64,000 bases of DNA from Rhizobium sp. WYCCWR10014 (GCF_001657485.1 NZ_LXFU01000023.1:62001-126000); one strand, 5' to 3'. Positions 53,899 through 62,994 are shown, counted from the stretch's first letter. A program made the numbers and translations. Notes: generated by a model from the sequence alone, not told the origin.

Positions 53899-54603
53899 AT
53901 GAGCAATGCCCCGGCAATTCCCTTTCATGCCGGACCGGAACTGAGCCGGGCGATCAACCGCACCGATTTTTTCCGTCTGCTGAAATCGGCGGCGCAGCAT
54001 TACAACTTCGACAATTTCGCACTGGCCCGCATTTCCGAGGCTTCGGCCCCTTTCGGTGAACGCGATATCGTCATCACCAATGTTGCCGAGCGGCGTGTCG
54101 GCCTTTTCATTACGACGTTGAAGGAAGCGCTGGGCACCGTCCGGGCGAAGACCGCCCAGTTCCTGGCAACGCCGGTCCATGGCCGGAGCGCACAGCCTGA
54201 AGATTATTCGTCCGATCTTGTTTTCAACGAGTTTCTGAGCGGCGTCTTTCTCTTCATCCCGCTGTTCACGCCGGAAGGGCGGCGATATTGCCTCGTCCTC
54301 AGCGGCGAGCGTCAAGCGCCGGATCAGAGTGAGATCGCCGACATGCTTCTCGACGCCATGCGCATTTTCGATAAGCTCTACGAGGAAATCCTGACGCCGG
54401 AAATGTCCGGACGGCTGACCCAGCGCGAATCGGAAATCGTCAAATGGACTAGCGAAGGCAAGACGTCGGCGGAAATCGCCATCATTCTCGGTCTGTCCGA
54501 ACATACGGTCAATTCGCACATCACCGCGGCCGCGCGCAAACTTGACGCTGTGAACCGCGTTCATATGGTGGCGATCGCCTTGAGGAATGGTTTGGTTTCG
54601 TGA
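53899..54603 (+). CDS. LuxR-family regulator with autoinducer-binding-like domain
   Basis: 234 aa. The N-terminal domain (about 20-150: FDNFALARIS, PLFTPEGRRYCLVLSGE) resembles the autoinducer/GAF-like fold of LuxR proteins. The C-terminal helix-turn-helix is LTQRESEIVKWTSEGKTSAE, then SEHTVNSHITAAARKLDAV. The ATG at 53899 has GAGGAA 8 bp upstream, and the GTG two codons earlier is less likely. No luxI-type synthase is in the window, so it is an orphan. Its neighbour is a receiver gene 30 bp downstream. Confidence 0.85.
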   Translation: MSNAPAIPFHAGPELSRAINRTDFFRLLKSAAQHYNFDNFALARISEASAPFGERDIVITNVAERRVGLFITTLKEALGTVRAKTAQFLATPVHGRSAQPEDYSSDLVFNEFLSGVFLFIPLFTPEGRRYCLVLSGERQAPDQSEIADMLLDAMRIFDKLYEEILTPEMSGRLTQRESEIVKWTSEGKTSAEIAIILGLSEHTVNSHITAAARKLDAVNRVHMVAIALRNGLVS

Positions 54604-54633
54604 AGTTGGTTTCGGGATTGAGGAAATGAGACG

Positions 54634-55071
54634 ATGATCACCGAAACGAGCCGGAGGAATGCCGTAAGGGTTCTCTTTGTCGACGACGAATTCATCGAAT
54701 TCCGCGCGCTCAAGAAGAAGATCGCCGATCTCTCCGAGCCGGCCGTCGAGGTTGAATATTCGCAATCGATCGGTGACGCGCTGGAAAAGATCCGCGCGGC
54801 GCGCTTCGATCTCATCCTTCTCGACAATCGCCTTTTGCCCAATGCCGATTTCCGCGACACGGTGCCGGAGCTGCGCGGCATCGGTTACACCGGTCCGATC
54901 GGCGTCGTCTCGACCGATATATCGGGCGGCTACTTCCAGGAATTCCCGGATTACGGCGTCGATTTTCGCATCGGCAAGGACGAAATCGATGCCCAGACGC
55001 TGCAGCACATCATCCGTGAATACGTGACCTATGACGTCCCGGATTTCTGGAAGGACGATTACAGCATCTAA
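54634..55071 (+). CDS. Response-regulator-like receiver protein
   Basis: 145 aa. LFVDDEFIEFRALKKK gives the acidic pair, LILLDNRLLPNADF holds the phosphoacceptor Asp, and FRIGKDEIDAQTLQ carries the conserved Lys. The beta-4 Thr region (GVVSTDISGG) fits. A C-terminal extension of about 20 residues ends DDYSI. Probably cotranscribed with the LuxR-type gene 30 bp upstream, and may be the target of the small kinase encoded convergently at 55176. Confidence 0.8.
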   Translation: MITETSRRNAVRVLFVDDEFIEFRALKKKIADLSEPAVEVEYSQSIGDALEKIRAARFDLILLDNRLLPNADFRDTVPELRGIGYTGPIGVVSTDISGGYFQEFPDYGVDFRIGKDEIDAQTLQHIIREYVTYDVPDFWKDDYSI

Positions 55072-55174
55072 AGCGCGTCGCGATCTTTCGGATTCGCTTG
55101 TCGCGCTTTAGTTTTTGTACTTTCGCAATTTCGGACGCAAAACCGCTGCACACTTTTGCTGGAATTGCTCTAAT
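55068..55174. repeat. Rhizobium intergenic mosaic-type repeat (copy 2)
   Basis: TCTAAAGCGCGTCGCGATCT opens a palindromic left half (AAAGCG-CG/CGCGCTTTA), then CGCAATTTCGGACGCAAAAC and the closing TTTGCTGGAATTGCTCTAA. The right half matches the copy at 41386. It lies between convergent genes, overlapping the receiver stop codon, and may double as a bidirectional terminator. Confidence 0.75.
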
Positions 55175-55175
55175 C

Positions 55176-55883
55176 TCAGGCAATCGGAAGACGGATGATG
55201 AAGCGACTGCCGCTTTCATCCGAATGTTCGAGGCTGATATCGCCGCCGAGGGCCGTCAGAAATTCCCGCGTCGTCGTCAGTCCAAGACCGGCGCCCTGGA
55301 CCGTTCCCGGCTTCGGCAATTTCCAGAAAGGCTCGAATATCCGCTCCCGATAAGCCGGATCGATGCCCGTGCCGTTGTCGGAAATCCGGATGAACCAGTC
55401 CGTCCCCTCGCGCTCCGCGGCAATGGCCACATGCGGCGGTGCTTCCCCGCGATAAATGAGCGCATTGGTCAGCAGATGCCGCAGCACCAGACCGAAGAGG
55501 GCAGGGTCGGTACGGATGGAGGGCAGGCCGTCGCTTTCGAGCGTCGCCTCGCCGACCGCCGTCTCGTCGGTCAGTTCGCCCCAGACATTTTCGGCGAGCG
55601 CCTGCAGATCGACCTCTTCGGGCGTCACTTGAGGTGTGCCACCGGCAAGGCTCATCAATGCCTTGGTGAGGCGCTGTGCCGTCTGCGCCTTTTCCATGAT
55701 CATCCGCAGGCTCTGAAGCTGTTCGCCGTCGAGCGTCTCCTCGAGATCGTCGAGCAGCAGCTCGGCATACATGGCGATATGGCGGAGCGGCGATTGCAGG
55801 TCGTGCGAGGCGGTCGCGAGGAAACGCTTGATGCGCTCCTCGCCGTCGCCGGCAACGGTGGGTGTCGTCGGGTTGGATGACAT
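55176..55883 (-). CDS. Small soluble histidine kinase
   Basis: 235 aa: HisKA (FLATASHDLQSPLRHIAMYA) and HATPase (LRHLLTNALIY, DNGTGIDP, GAGLGLTTT) with no sensor domain. It must receive its signal through protein contact or via another protein, for example the LuxR-type neighbour. Convergent with the receiver gene at 54634, separated by the repeat element. Confidence 0.9.
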   Translation of the reverse strand: MSSNPTTPTVAGDGEERIKRFLATASHDLQSPLRHIAMYAELLLDDLEETLDGEQLQSLRMIMEKAQTAQRLTKALMSLAGGTPQVTPEEVDLQALAENVWGELTDETAVGEATLESDGLPSIRTDPALFGLVLRHLLTNALIYRGEAPPHVAIAAEREGTDWFIRISDNGTGIDPAYRERIFEPFWKLPKPGTVQGAGLGLTTTREFLTALGGDISLEHSDESGSRFIIRLPIA

Positions 55884-55905
55884 CTGGCGGTTTCCCCGAT
55901 CTTTT

Positions 55906-56000
55906 AACAGCGCCGCGCATCTTTTCGGACGCGCGAAGAACGCTGTAGCACTTTGAATTGCTGCATTATTTTATCCTTAAATCGATTCCGATTTCAGGAA
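55906..56000. repeat. Rhizobium palindromic intergenic repeat, long copy
   Basis: ACAGCGCCGCGCATCTTTTC, then GGACGCGCGAAGAACGCTGT, then AGCACTTTGAATTGCTGCAT and a TTTTATCCTTAAATCG tail. This arrangement recurs widely in Rhizobium genomes; the 26.1-kb copy carries only the left hairpin. It lies upstream of the small kinase gene. Confidence 0.7.
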
Positions 56001-56010
56001 TTATCGTAGC

Positions 56011-56050
56011 CGACAATAGAAAGAGGGCGCCGGCTCTGCAACCGGCGCCC
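56011..56050 (-). terminator. Intrinsic terminator of secDF
   Basis: GGGCGCCGG (56025-56033) and CCGGCGCCC (56042-56050) form a perfect 9-bp GC stem with an 8-nt loop. On the minus strand it follows the secDF stop by 25 bp and is followed by TCTTTCTATTG. This is a good Rho-independent terminator. Confidence 0.8.
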
Positions 56051-56074
56051 CATCAAGGATGCGTTAACGGGATT

Positions 56075-58624
56075 TTAGCTGGCGGACTTGCGCGGGCGGC
56101 CCTGTTCCGGCGGAATGATCTCGACTGCCTCATCGGCTGCGGGTGCGGCCTTGGCATGGCGGCGGCGCCAGTCGCCGAGGAAGAGCAGGATGGGTGCCGC
56201 GATGAAGATAGACGAGGCGCCGGCCACGAGAATGCCGAAGACCATCGGAATCGCGAAGCTCGAGACCGCGCTGCCGCCCCAGATCGCCATCGGCACCAGC
56301 GCGAGGAAGGCCGTCGCATTGGTGTAAAGGCTTCGCGCCAGCGTCTCGTTGATCGACTTGTCGATGATCTCGCGCAGCGGCATCGACTTGTAGAGCCGCA
56401 TGTTTTCGCGCATGCGGTCATAGACGACGACCTTGTCGTTCACCGAGTAGCCGACGAGCGTCAGGATGGCGGCGATCGCCGTCAGATTGAAGTCGAGGCC
56501 GGTGATCGCGAAGAAGCCGATCGCCTTGGTGACGTCGAGCACCAGCGTGACGATGGCGCCGACGGCGAACGGCCATTCGAACCGCACCCAGATATAGATG
56601 AGCATTGCAAAGCTTGCGATCACGACCGACAGGATGCCGGCCCAGGCAAGCTCGCCGCTGACCTTCGGGCCGATGACGTCGGTGCCTTCGACGGTGGCGG
56701 TCGGATCGATCTTGGCGACTTCGGCCTTCAGTTTGGTCACTGCTGCAGTCTGCGCCTCTTCGCCACCTTCCTGCCGTTGGGCACGAACGAGAATGCTGCT
56801 TTTGTCGCCGAAGGACTGCAGAGTGATTTCGCCGAGGCCGAGACTATCAAGACCTTCGCGGAACTTCGCAAGATCGGCCGTGCCCTGGGTCTTGACGGCC
56901 ATCTGGATGCCGCCGCGGAAATCGACGCCGTAGTTGAGACCGGGATGAATGAAGAGCACGACGGAGGCGATCGAAAGCAGCGCCGAGACGGTGACGCCGA
57001 AGAAGCGGGCCTTCATGAACTCGATGTGCTTGTCATAGGGGCTGAACGGGATCAACGGCCGGATGTTCAGCACCTTGAGCTTGCGGCGGCGGGTGATCTC
57101 GATCATCGCCACACGCACGAAGGCGACCGATGTGAACATCGAGATGATCAGGCCGAGCGCCATGGTCACGGCAAAGCCGCGAACCGGTCCGGAGCCGAAA
57201 AAGAACAGGATGGCAGCAGCGATCAGGGCCGTCATGTTGCCGTCGATAATGGTCGAATAGGCACGGCGGAAGCCGGTGTCGATGGCGGCGAAGGCGCTCT
57301 TGCCCTTGCGCGTTTCTTCGCGGATGCGCTCGTTGATGAGAACGTTGGCGTCGACCGCAAGGCCGATGCCGAGAACGACACCGGCAATGCCTGGCAGCGT
57401 CAGCGTCGCACCAACCAGCGTTAGCGCCGAGAAGGTCAGGATTGTGTGGATCAACAGCGCGATATTCGCCAGGAAGCCCCAGGTGCCATAGAGAACGAAG
57501 ATGAAGGCTGCGACGAGCGCAAAGCCGACGATGCCGGAATAAATGCCCATCTTGATGGCGTCGGCGCCAAGATCGGCTCCGACGGTGCGTTCTTCGATGA
57601 CCGTCAGCTTGGCGGGCAGGGCGCCGGCGCGCAGCATGGCGGCCAGCGTCGTGGCGCTGTCGGCCGAGAAACTGCCGGAGATCTGGCCGGAGCCGCCGGT
57701 GATCGGCTCGCGGATGACGGGCGCGCTCAGCACCTTGTTGTCGAGGACGATGGCAAAGGGATTGCCGACGTTCTGGCGGGTGATCTCGGCAAAGCGGGTG
57801 GCGCCGGCGCTATCGAAGCGGAAGCTGACGATCGGCTCACGCGTATTCGGATCGAAGCTGACGCGGGCATCCGAAAGGCGATCGCCGGAGATTTCGACGC
57901 GGTCGAGGACCGGATAGGACCTGCCTTCATCGTCGTTCAGCATGGTCACGCCGGGTCCGGGCGCATTGTTCGGCGACAGCATGTGGAACGACATCTTGGC
58001 GGTGGAGCCGAGCAGTTCGCGCAGGCGTGACGGATCCTGCGCGCCCGGAAGCTGGACGAGCACGCGGTTGGCGCCGATGCGCTGGATGGTCGGCTCGGAG
58101 ACGCCGACCTGGTCGACGCGCTGGCGGATGACCTCGAGGCTCTGCTGGACGGCATTGTCGACATTGGCGGCGATGCCGGCCCGCGAGAAGCCGACGGTAA
58201 TGGTGGCGCCGTTCGCCGTGACATCAAGATCGGCCTGGCCGGCGCTGAGGCCGGTGCTGATCGGGTTGGCAAGCGTCTTGAGTTCGGTGACGGCAGCATC
58301 GCTCTGCGCGGCGTCGGCAAGCGTCACGACGATCTGGTTCTGGCTGCGGACCACGGCTTTCGGCTGGATGCCCTTTTCGCGCAGCACGCGGCGCGCGTCC
58401 TGAAGCAGCGATTGCAGCCGCTCCTTGGTAAGGTCGGCTTCGTCGACTTCCAGAACGAGGTGCGAACCGCCGCGAAGGTCGAGGCCGAGCGACACCTGCT
58501 CATGCGGCAGCCAGGCGGGCACGCGCTGGAGGACGGATTGCGGCAGGACGTTCGGCAGGGCGATCAATAGGCCGAGTAGGATGATCACCGTATAGGTGGC
58601 CACCAGCCATCGTGAAGTACGCAT
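56075..58624 (-). CDS. secDF: Fused protein translocase accessory subunit SecDF
   Basis: 849 aa, SecD and SecF in one chain, with 12 predicted helices. SecD part: LGLDLRGGSHLVLEV (D1), then LGSTAKMSFHML, PGIAGVVLGIGLAVDANVLI (D5) and RGFAVTMALGLIISMFTSV. SecF part begins about 515: PLIPFSPYDKHIEFMK, GVDFRGGIQM, VGYSVNDKVVVYDRMREN. The complex uses proton motive force to pull exported proteins across the membrane. SecD and SecF are separate genes in Escherichia coli but fused in some bacteria; here the fusion is complete without frameshift. Confidence 0.97.
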   Translation of the reverse strand: MRTSRWLVATYTVIILLGLLIALPNVLPQSVLQRVPAWLPHEQVSLGLDLRGGSHLVLEVDEADLTKERLQSLLQDARRVLREKGIQPKAVVRSQNQIVVTLADAAQSDAAVTELKTLANPISTGLSAGQADLDVTANGATITVGFSRAGIAANVDNAVQQSLEVIRQRVDQVGVSEPTIQRIGANRVLVQLPGAQDPSRLRELLGSTAKMSFHMLSPNNAPGPGVTMLNDDEGRSYPVLDRVEISGDRLSDARVSFDPNTREPIVSFRFDSAGATRFAEITRQNVGNPFAIVLDNKVLSAPVIREPITGGSGQISGSFSADSATTLAAMLRAGALPAKLTVIEERTVGADLGADAIKMGIYSGIVGFALVAAFIFVLYGTWGFLANIALLIHTILTFSALTLVGATLTLPGIAGVVLGIGLAVDANVLINERIREETRKGKSAFAAIDTGFRRAYSTIIDGNMTALIAAAILFFFGSGPVRGFAVTMALGLIISMFTSVAFVRVAMIEITRRRKLKVLNIRPLIPFSPYDKHIEFMKARFFGVTVSALLSIASVVLFIHPGLNYGVDFRGGIQMAVKTQGTADLAKFREGLDSLGLGEITLQSFGDKSSILVRAQRQEGGEEAQTAAVTKLKAEVAKIDPTATVEGTDVIGPKVSGELAWAGILSVVIASFAMLIYIWVRFEWPFAVGAIVTLVLDVTKAIGFFAITGLDFNLTAIAAILTLVGYSVNDKVVVYDRMRENMRLYKSMPLREIIDKSINETLARSLYTNATAFLALVPMAIWGGSAVSSFAIPMVFGILVAGASSIFIAAPILLFLGDWRRRHAKAAPAADEAVEIIPPEQGRPRKSAS

Positions 58625-58707
58625 GTTGTATTCCTTGATATCGAGGGCCGGCGCTCGGGCGCTGGCGGCATGTCGTCAATGGTCGGGAGCGCCGATCGGC
58701 GCGAGCG

Positions 58708-59088
58708 TCAGGCAGCGACCGGCGGTGCGCGCGGCTGATGGGTCCTGGAGACTGCGGCATGAAGCGAAGCTTCAAATGCCGGAAAAGGCGCGGCCATGGT
58801 CCAGCCGGAAAAATCGACAACCGGGGCGGCGGCAAGGGCAAACGGTCCGGCGTCATGCGCCGCCTGCTTCGGTGCAAGCTTGCGTTCAGTGGCAAGCAGC
58901 CCGCGCACGGCATCGCGCGCAGTCAGCTGCGGCGGCTGCGAATCCTGATCGGAGGAGGAAAGCGTATTGGCGGCGGCGGCCGGCGAGATCACCAGATTGC
59001 CGCCGAAAAGCAGGCCGAGATAGGCAAGGACGGCGACGAGGAGGGAAGCGGCGATACGGCTCGTCAGACGGCGCTGGTCCAGCTCCAT
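58708..59088 (-). CDS. Single-pass hypothetical protein upstream of secDF
   Basis: 126 aa from MELDQRRLTSRIAAS at 59088 (an ATG at 59127 is possible). One predicted membrane helix (about 12-35) ends in an Ala-rich stretch, then a polar/Ala-Pro-rich tail to the stop. Ends PRAPPVAA. Lies 83 bp upstream of secDF on the same strand. I do not recognise a family; a membrane-anchored periplasmic tail is the simplest reading. Confidence 0.55.
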   Translation of the reverse strand: MELDQRRLTSRIAASLLVAVLAYLGLLFGGNLVISPAAAANTLSSSDQDSQPPQLTARDAVRGLLATERKLAPKQAAHDAGPFALAAAPVVDFSGWTMAAPFPAFEASLHAAVSRTHQPRAPPVAA

Positions 59089-59142
59089 CTTCTCCGTCCC
59101 GGCGATGTCACTCCAGTATCGGCTCAAAAGCGCGCCAATCTC

Positions 59143-60963
59143 TCATTCTCTTTCCGGCGGAGGGCCATCCGTCGGCATAATTGTATCAGGCTCATGCCCG
59201 TCTTCATAGGGCACACTCTCATGATGCACTTGAGCGAGCCGGTCAACCATGCCCAGCGCGATTTCACGCTCGCCCATGATGACTGTGTCGGCGCCATATT
59301 GCTTCAGCTCATCGACCTCGGCGTCGGAATGGGCGCGGGCGACGATGAGGATCGATGGATTGACGCTGCGGGCCTGCTCGACGATGCGGCAGGCTTCGAA
59401 GGCGTTCGGGATGGCGATAGCAATGCTGCGGGCGCCAGAGAGATTGGCAAGGTCGAGCGTTTCCCGCATCACCGCATTGCCCGACAGAGTTTCGATACCC
59501 TGCGCCTTCAGCTCGCCGATGCGCTTGTCGGAGTCCTCGATGACGAGAAAAGGTGTGGCTGATGACTTGAGATTCTGTCCGACGATGCTGCCAACCCGCC
59601 CGTAGCCGACGAGAATGGAGTGGCCGCTGAGAGCGGTCGGGTGCACCTCGTCGTCTTCGGGCGGCATCTCCTCCTGCGCCGCTATCGCATCTGCAGCGGG
59701 AGGAGGGTCCGCCACGACGTCTTCGCGCTTTGCACCATCCAGCAGCGGCCGCATGCGGTCGCAAAGGAAGAACAGCAGCGGATTGAGGATGATCGAGATA
59801 ATGGCGCCGGCAAGGATCAGATCACGGCCTTCCTCCGGCAGCAGCCCCAGTTCGACGCCGAGGGCGGCGAGGATGAAGGAGAATTCGCCGATCTGGCCGA
59901 GGCTGGCCGAAATCGTCAGCGCCGTACTGAGCGGCTTCTTGAAGGCGAGCACGATGAGGAGCGCGGCGGCGGACTTGCCGATGACGATGATGAAGATGGT
60001 GGCGAGGATCGGCAGCGGTTTGTCGATCAGGATGTTCGGATCGAACAGCATGCCGACCGAGACGAAGAACAGTACGGCAAAGGCGTCTCGCAGCGGCAGG
60101 CTTTCCTGTGCGGCGCGATGGCTGAGCTCGCTTTCGGCAAGCACCATGCCGGCAAAGAAGGCGCCGAGCGCCAGCGACACGCCGAAGAGCTTCGCCGCTC
60201 CGAAGGCGACGCCGAGCGCGATCGCCAGCACGCCGAGCCGGAAGAGTTCGCGCGAACCGGTATGGGCGATGCGATGCATCGTCCATGGAATAAGCTTGCG
60301 GCCGAAAACCAGCATCAGCGCCACGAACAATGCCACCTTCACCAGCGTCATGGCGATCATGCCGCCGATGCCGAGATCGAGGCCGAACAGGCGGCTCAGC
60401 GCGGCTGAGAGCGGCTCGACGGGAGCGTGACCCTCACCGCCGATGCTGGCTGCGGCCGGGATCAGCACCAGTGCCAGCACCATGGCGAGATCCTCGACGA
60501 TCAGCCATCCGACGGCGATCCTGCCGCGCTCCGTCTCGACCAAGCGCCGCTCCTGCAGCGCTTTCAAGAGCACCACGGTGGAGGCGACCGAAAGCGCCAG
60601 GCCGAAGACCAGGCTGCCGCCGGTCGGCCAGCCCATGAAGGCGCCAAGCCCCCAGCCGAGCAGTGTCGCAAAGGCGATCTGCACGATCGCGCCGGGCACG
60701 GCGATGCCGCGCACCGATAGCAGGTCTTTCAGGGAGAAGTGCAGCCCGACGCCGAACATCAGAAGGATGACGCCGATTTCGGCCAGCTCCGGCGCCAGGT
60801 TCTGATCCGCCACATAACCTGGTGTATGCGGCCCCACCAGCACGCCGGCGATCAGATAACCGACGAGCGGCGGCATCCGCAGCCGATGGGCGAAGGCGCC
60901 GAAGATGAAAGCCAGCACGAGGCCGCCGACGATTGTCGAAATCAAGGGCGTATCGTGTGGCAC
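59143..60963 (-). CDS. CPA2 cation/proton antiporter with RCK domain (YbaL/KefB type)
   Basis: 606 aa from a GTG at 60963 (GGGAG 7 bp upstream), matching the YbaL start HDTPLISTIVGGLVLAF. Twelve to thirteen helices (about 5-385) with GVILLMFGVGLHFSLKDL, then a cytosolic TrkA-N/RCK domain (about 420-560: ILVGYGRVGSIVG, DSDKRI, ARAHSDAEVDEL). It exchanges K+ or Na+ for H+ under nucleotide control. Open frame upstream of the GTG would add 11 unlikely residues. Confidence 0.92.
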   Translation of the reverse strand: MPHDTPLISTIVGGLVLAFIFGAFAHRLRMPPLVGYLIAGVLVGPHTPGYVADQNLAPELAEIGVILLMFGVGLHFSLKDLLSVRGIAVPGAIVQIAFATLLGWGLGAFMGWPTGGSLVFGLALSVASTVVLLKALQERRLVETERGRIAVGWLIVEDLAMVLALVLIPAAASIGGEGHAPVEPLSAALSRLFGLDLGIGGMIAMTLVKVALFVALMLVFGRKLIPWTMHRIAHTGSRELFRLGVLAIALGVAFGAAKLFGVSLALGAFFAGMVLAESELSHRAAQESLPLRDAFAVLFFVSVGMLFDPNILIDKPLPILATIFIIVIGKSAAALLIVLAFKKPLSTALTISASLGQIGEFSFILAALGVELGLLPEEGRDLILAGAIISIILNPLLFFLCDRMRPLLDGAKREDVVADPPPAADAIAAQEEMPPEDDEVHPTALSGHSILVGYGRVGSIVGQNLKSSATPFLVIEDSDKRIGELKAQGIETLSGNAVMRETLDLANLSGARSIAIAIPNAFEACRIVEQARSVNPSILIVARAHSDAEVDELKQYGADTVIMGEREIALGMVDRLAQVHHESVPYEDGHEPDTIMPTDGPPPERE

Positions 60964-61007
60964 TGATGTCTCCCGATCTGGAAATCCCGTTCGCAATATG
61001 ACATATA

Positions 61008-61023
61008 TGGTCTATATCGACCA
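61008..61023. promoter_or_regulatory. Inverted repeat between antiporter and XRE genes
   Basis: TGGTC-TATATC-GACCA at 61008-61023 is a perfect 5-bp inverted repeat embedded in ATAT-rich sequence, in the gap between the divergent antiporter and XRE genes if the XRE start is 61043. It could be the autoregulatory operator. If translation starts upstream (60998), it is coding. Confidence 0.4.
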
Positions 61024-61042
61024 ATATGGGCAACTTGAAATC

Positions 61043-61297
61043 ATGGGTCAAGGCGCAAGGGAAACAATTCTCACCCCCGCTCTCTGCCGCGCGGCGCGCG
61101 GGCTGCTCGACTGGACCCAGACCGACCTTGCCGAAAAGGCTGCCGTCTCGCGCAGCACCATCCGCGATTACGAGGGCCGGCACCACGACATCCATCGTGC
61201 GACGGAGGCACAGCTGCGCCTCGCCTTTGAGGAAGGCGGCGTCAAATTCGTGGAGATCGAAGGGACGGGCACCGGCCTCTGCCTGCCCGCTGCATAA
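61043..61297 (+). CDS. Small XRE-family helix-turn-helix protein
   Basis: About 84 aa. LTPALCRAARGLLDWTQTDL followed by AEKAAVSRSTIRDYEGRHHD is a classic XRE domain, and HRATEAQLRLAFEEGGVKFV is the typical rhizobial tail. I chose ATG 61043 because the preceding 45 bases are AT-rich with an inverted repeat; ATG 60998 would add MTYMVYIDQYGQLEI. Neither start has a clear ribosome site. Divergent from the antiporter, which it may regulate. Confidence 0.8.
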   Translation: MGQGARETILTPALCRAARGLLDWTQTDLAEKAAVSRSTIRDYEGRHHDIHRATEAQLRLAFEEGGVKFVEIEGTGTGLCLPAA

Positions 61298-61378
61298 AAT
61301 CATGCAGCCATTCAAAGTGTTACCGCGCCGCACCTCTGAAAAGGGCTTGGCGCGGTCATAGAGCAGGCTGAAACCCGC

Positions 61379-62800
61379 TCAGGGCGCCAGGCAGGTGGCA
61401 GAGACCTTGTAGATGGAAAGCGTCTTGCCCTTGTAGTTGCCCTCCGTCGGCTGCCAGTTCTTCAGCACTTCGGGCGTCTCGGTGGCGCAGGTGAAGGCCC
61501 CGTCCGTCAGGAACAGCACCTTGCCGGTGATATCGCCGGGCAGAGCGAATTCCTGTTCGTAATAGCTCTCCGGTAGGCCTGCGGGCGCCCGCGCAAAGAC
61601 CCTGTAGGATGTATCGCGGAGCGTATAGAAAAGATCGGCGACCATATCGCGATTGTCGGTGACGATAATGTCGGTGCCGGCCTGGGTTGCGAGTGCAGCG
61701 GCCTCGCGGCTGACCTCGGCGCGGCCGAGATAGCGCTTCATCACCTCGTCGCCGTTCGGGAGCAGCAATTGATGCGGAAAGATCGTCGCCAGCGGAAAGA
61801 GCAGGCTGGCGATGCCGTTGATGGTCAACGACAGCCTGAGCCCCTTCGGCCACTTCAGGTAAAGTAGCCAGACGGCAAGGATGGTGCCGGCGACATAGGC
61901 AGTCACCGCCCAGTTGGCATAGGCCTTGGCGACGGTTGCCTGCAGCGTGATGAGCACCACCACCGGCATCGACAGCCAGATCAGCATCTTCTCGCGGTCG
62001 TCGCTCCTGCCCTTGATCATGCGGTAGACCGCCCAGAGCATCGCGAAGAAGATGATCGGCCCGACGACGCCGAACTGGGCGGAGAAGAATTCAAGCCCGC
62101 GACGGAGATTGATGCCGAGGTCGCTCCAATGGGCGATGTCCTGCGTATGCCGCACCGTCGTGTTGTCGTGCTGCAGGTTCCACCAGAGGTTCGGCAGGGC
62201 GACGACCGCCGCGACCGCGACCGCGATGATGAAATCGCGAATGGCGATGCGCGCCGCCGGAATGAGGAGGAGGGCAATCGCGCCGCCCGGAACGACGAAC
62301 AGCACCGCATATTTCGTCAGGAAGGCGAGGCCGACGCCAAGGCCCATGACCAGCGCCAGCCCGACCGAGCGCCGCTTCGTAAGGCCGAAATAGGCAAGCA
62401 GCGCGATCGCGATGAAGAATAGCAGGATCACGTCGGTCGAGAAGAACACCGAAGAAAGCGCAACACCGGGGAGCGTGATGTAGGTGGCGCCCGTCCAGCC
62501 TTCGATCTCCGGCCCGACGAAACGTTTTGCCGTCTTCATCAGCGCCAGTGCCGCCGCCATATGGATCAGCGGTCCGAGCAGCCTGATCCAATAGATAGCG
62601 TTGGAGCCGGAAAGCTCGGTCATTGCCCGGATCACCCACGCAATCATCGGCGGCTTGGAATAATAGCCGAGGTCGAGGTTTTGCGACCAGAACCAGTATT
62701 GCGCCTCGTCGACGAAAAGGTCCGTCGCATCGAAATTGAGCAAGACGACGCGCCAGAGCGTGAAGCCAAGAACGATGAGGAGACCAGATCTGGGGGACAT
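61379..62800 (-). CDS. GT39/ArnT-like lipid-linked glycosyltransferase
   Basis: 473 aa with about ten helices. The first periplasmic loop has the catalytic-type DEAQYWFWSQNLDLGYYSKP motif, as in dolichyl-phosphate-mannose protein mannosyltransferases and ArnT. It transfers a sugar from polyprenyl-phosphate to lipid A or glycan acceptors. A C-terminal soluble domain (about 360-473) includes TDNRDMVADLFYTLRDTS. A role in lipid A or surface-glycan modification is likely; the acceptor is unknown. Confidence 0.9.
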   Translation of the reverse strand: MSPRSGLLIVLGFTLWRVVLLNFDATDLFVDEAQYWFWSQNLDLGYYSKPPMIAWVIRAMTELSGSNAIYWIRLLGPLIHMAAALALMKTAKRFVGPEIEGWTGATYITLPGVALSSVFFSTDVILLFFIAIALLAYFGLTKRRSVGLALVMGLGVGLAFLTKYAVLFVVPGGAIALLLIPAARIAIRDFIIAVAVAAVVALPNLWWNLQHDNTTVRHTQDIAHWSDLGINLRRGLEFFSAQFGVVGPIIFFAMLWAVYRMIKGRSDDREKMLIWLSMPVVVLITLQATVAKAYANWAVTAYVAGTILAVWLLYLKWPKGLRLSLTINGIASLLFPLATIFPHQLLLPNGDEVMKRYLGRAEVSREAAALATQAGTDIIVTDNRDMVADLFYTLRDTSYRVFARAPAGLPESYYEQEFALPGDITGKVLFLTDGAFTCATETPEVLKNWQPTEGNYKGKTLSIYKVSATCLAP

Positions 62801-62880
62801 GAACCGATAGTTCCGCTGACATGAAAGGCGCGAGTGCGATACACCAAAGGTGCCGGACTGCCAACGGGGACGGGTGGTTT

Positions 62881-62994
62881 TTAGAACACCCGAAGGGCGC
62901 GGATATCGCGGTTTGCGGCGAGGGAATCGACGCGGGCGACGGCTGCAAGCAGCGTCATTGCAATCAAGCAGGCACCCAATCCGAGAACAATCAT
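62881..62994 (-). CDS. Tiny single-helix protein
   Basis: 37 codons: MIVLGLGACLIAMTLLAAVA, then RVDSLAANRDIRALRVF and stop. One hydrophobic helix followed by a charged tail, with AAGGA 7-8 bp before the ATG. It lies 80 bp beyond the start of the glycosyltransferase on the same strand. No family is recognised, but the helix, ribosome site and codon use make it credible. Confidence 0.45.
   Translation of the reverse strand: MIVLGLGACLIAMTLLAAVARVDSLAANRDIRALRVF

Noticed and set aside
55958..57424. 488-codon plus-strand frame opposite secDF
   Set aside because: Antisense to conserved SecDF motifs; composition is that of a reverse-complement shadow.
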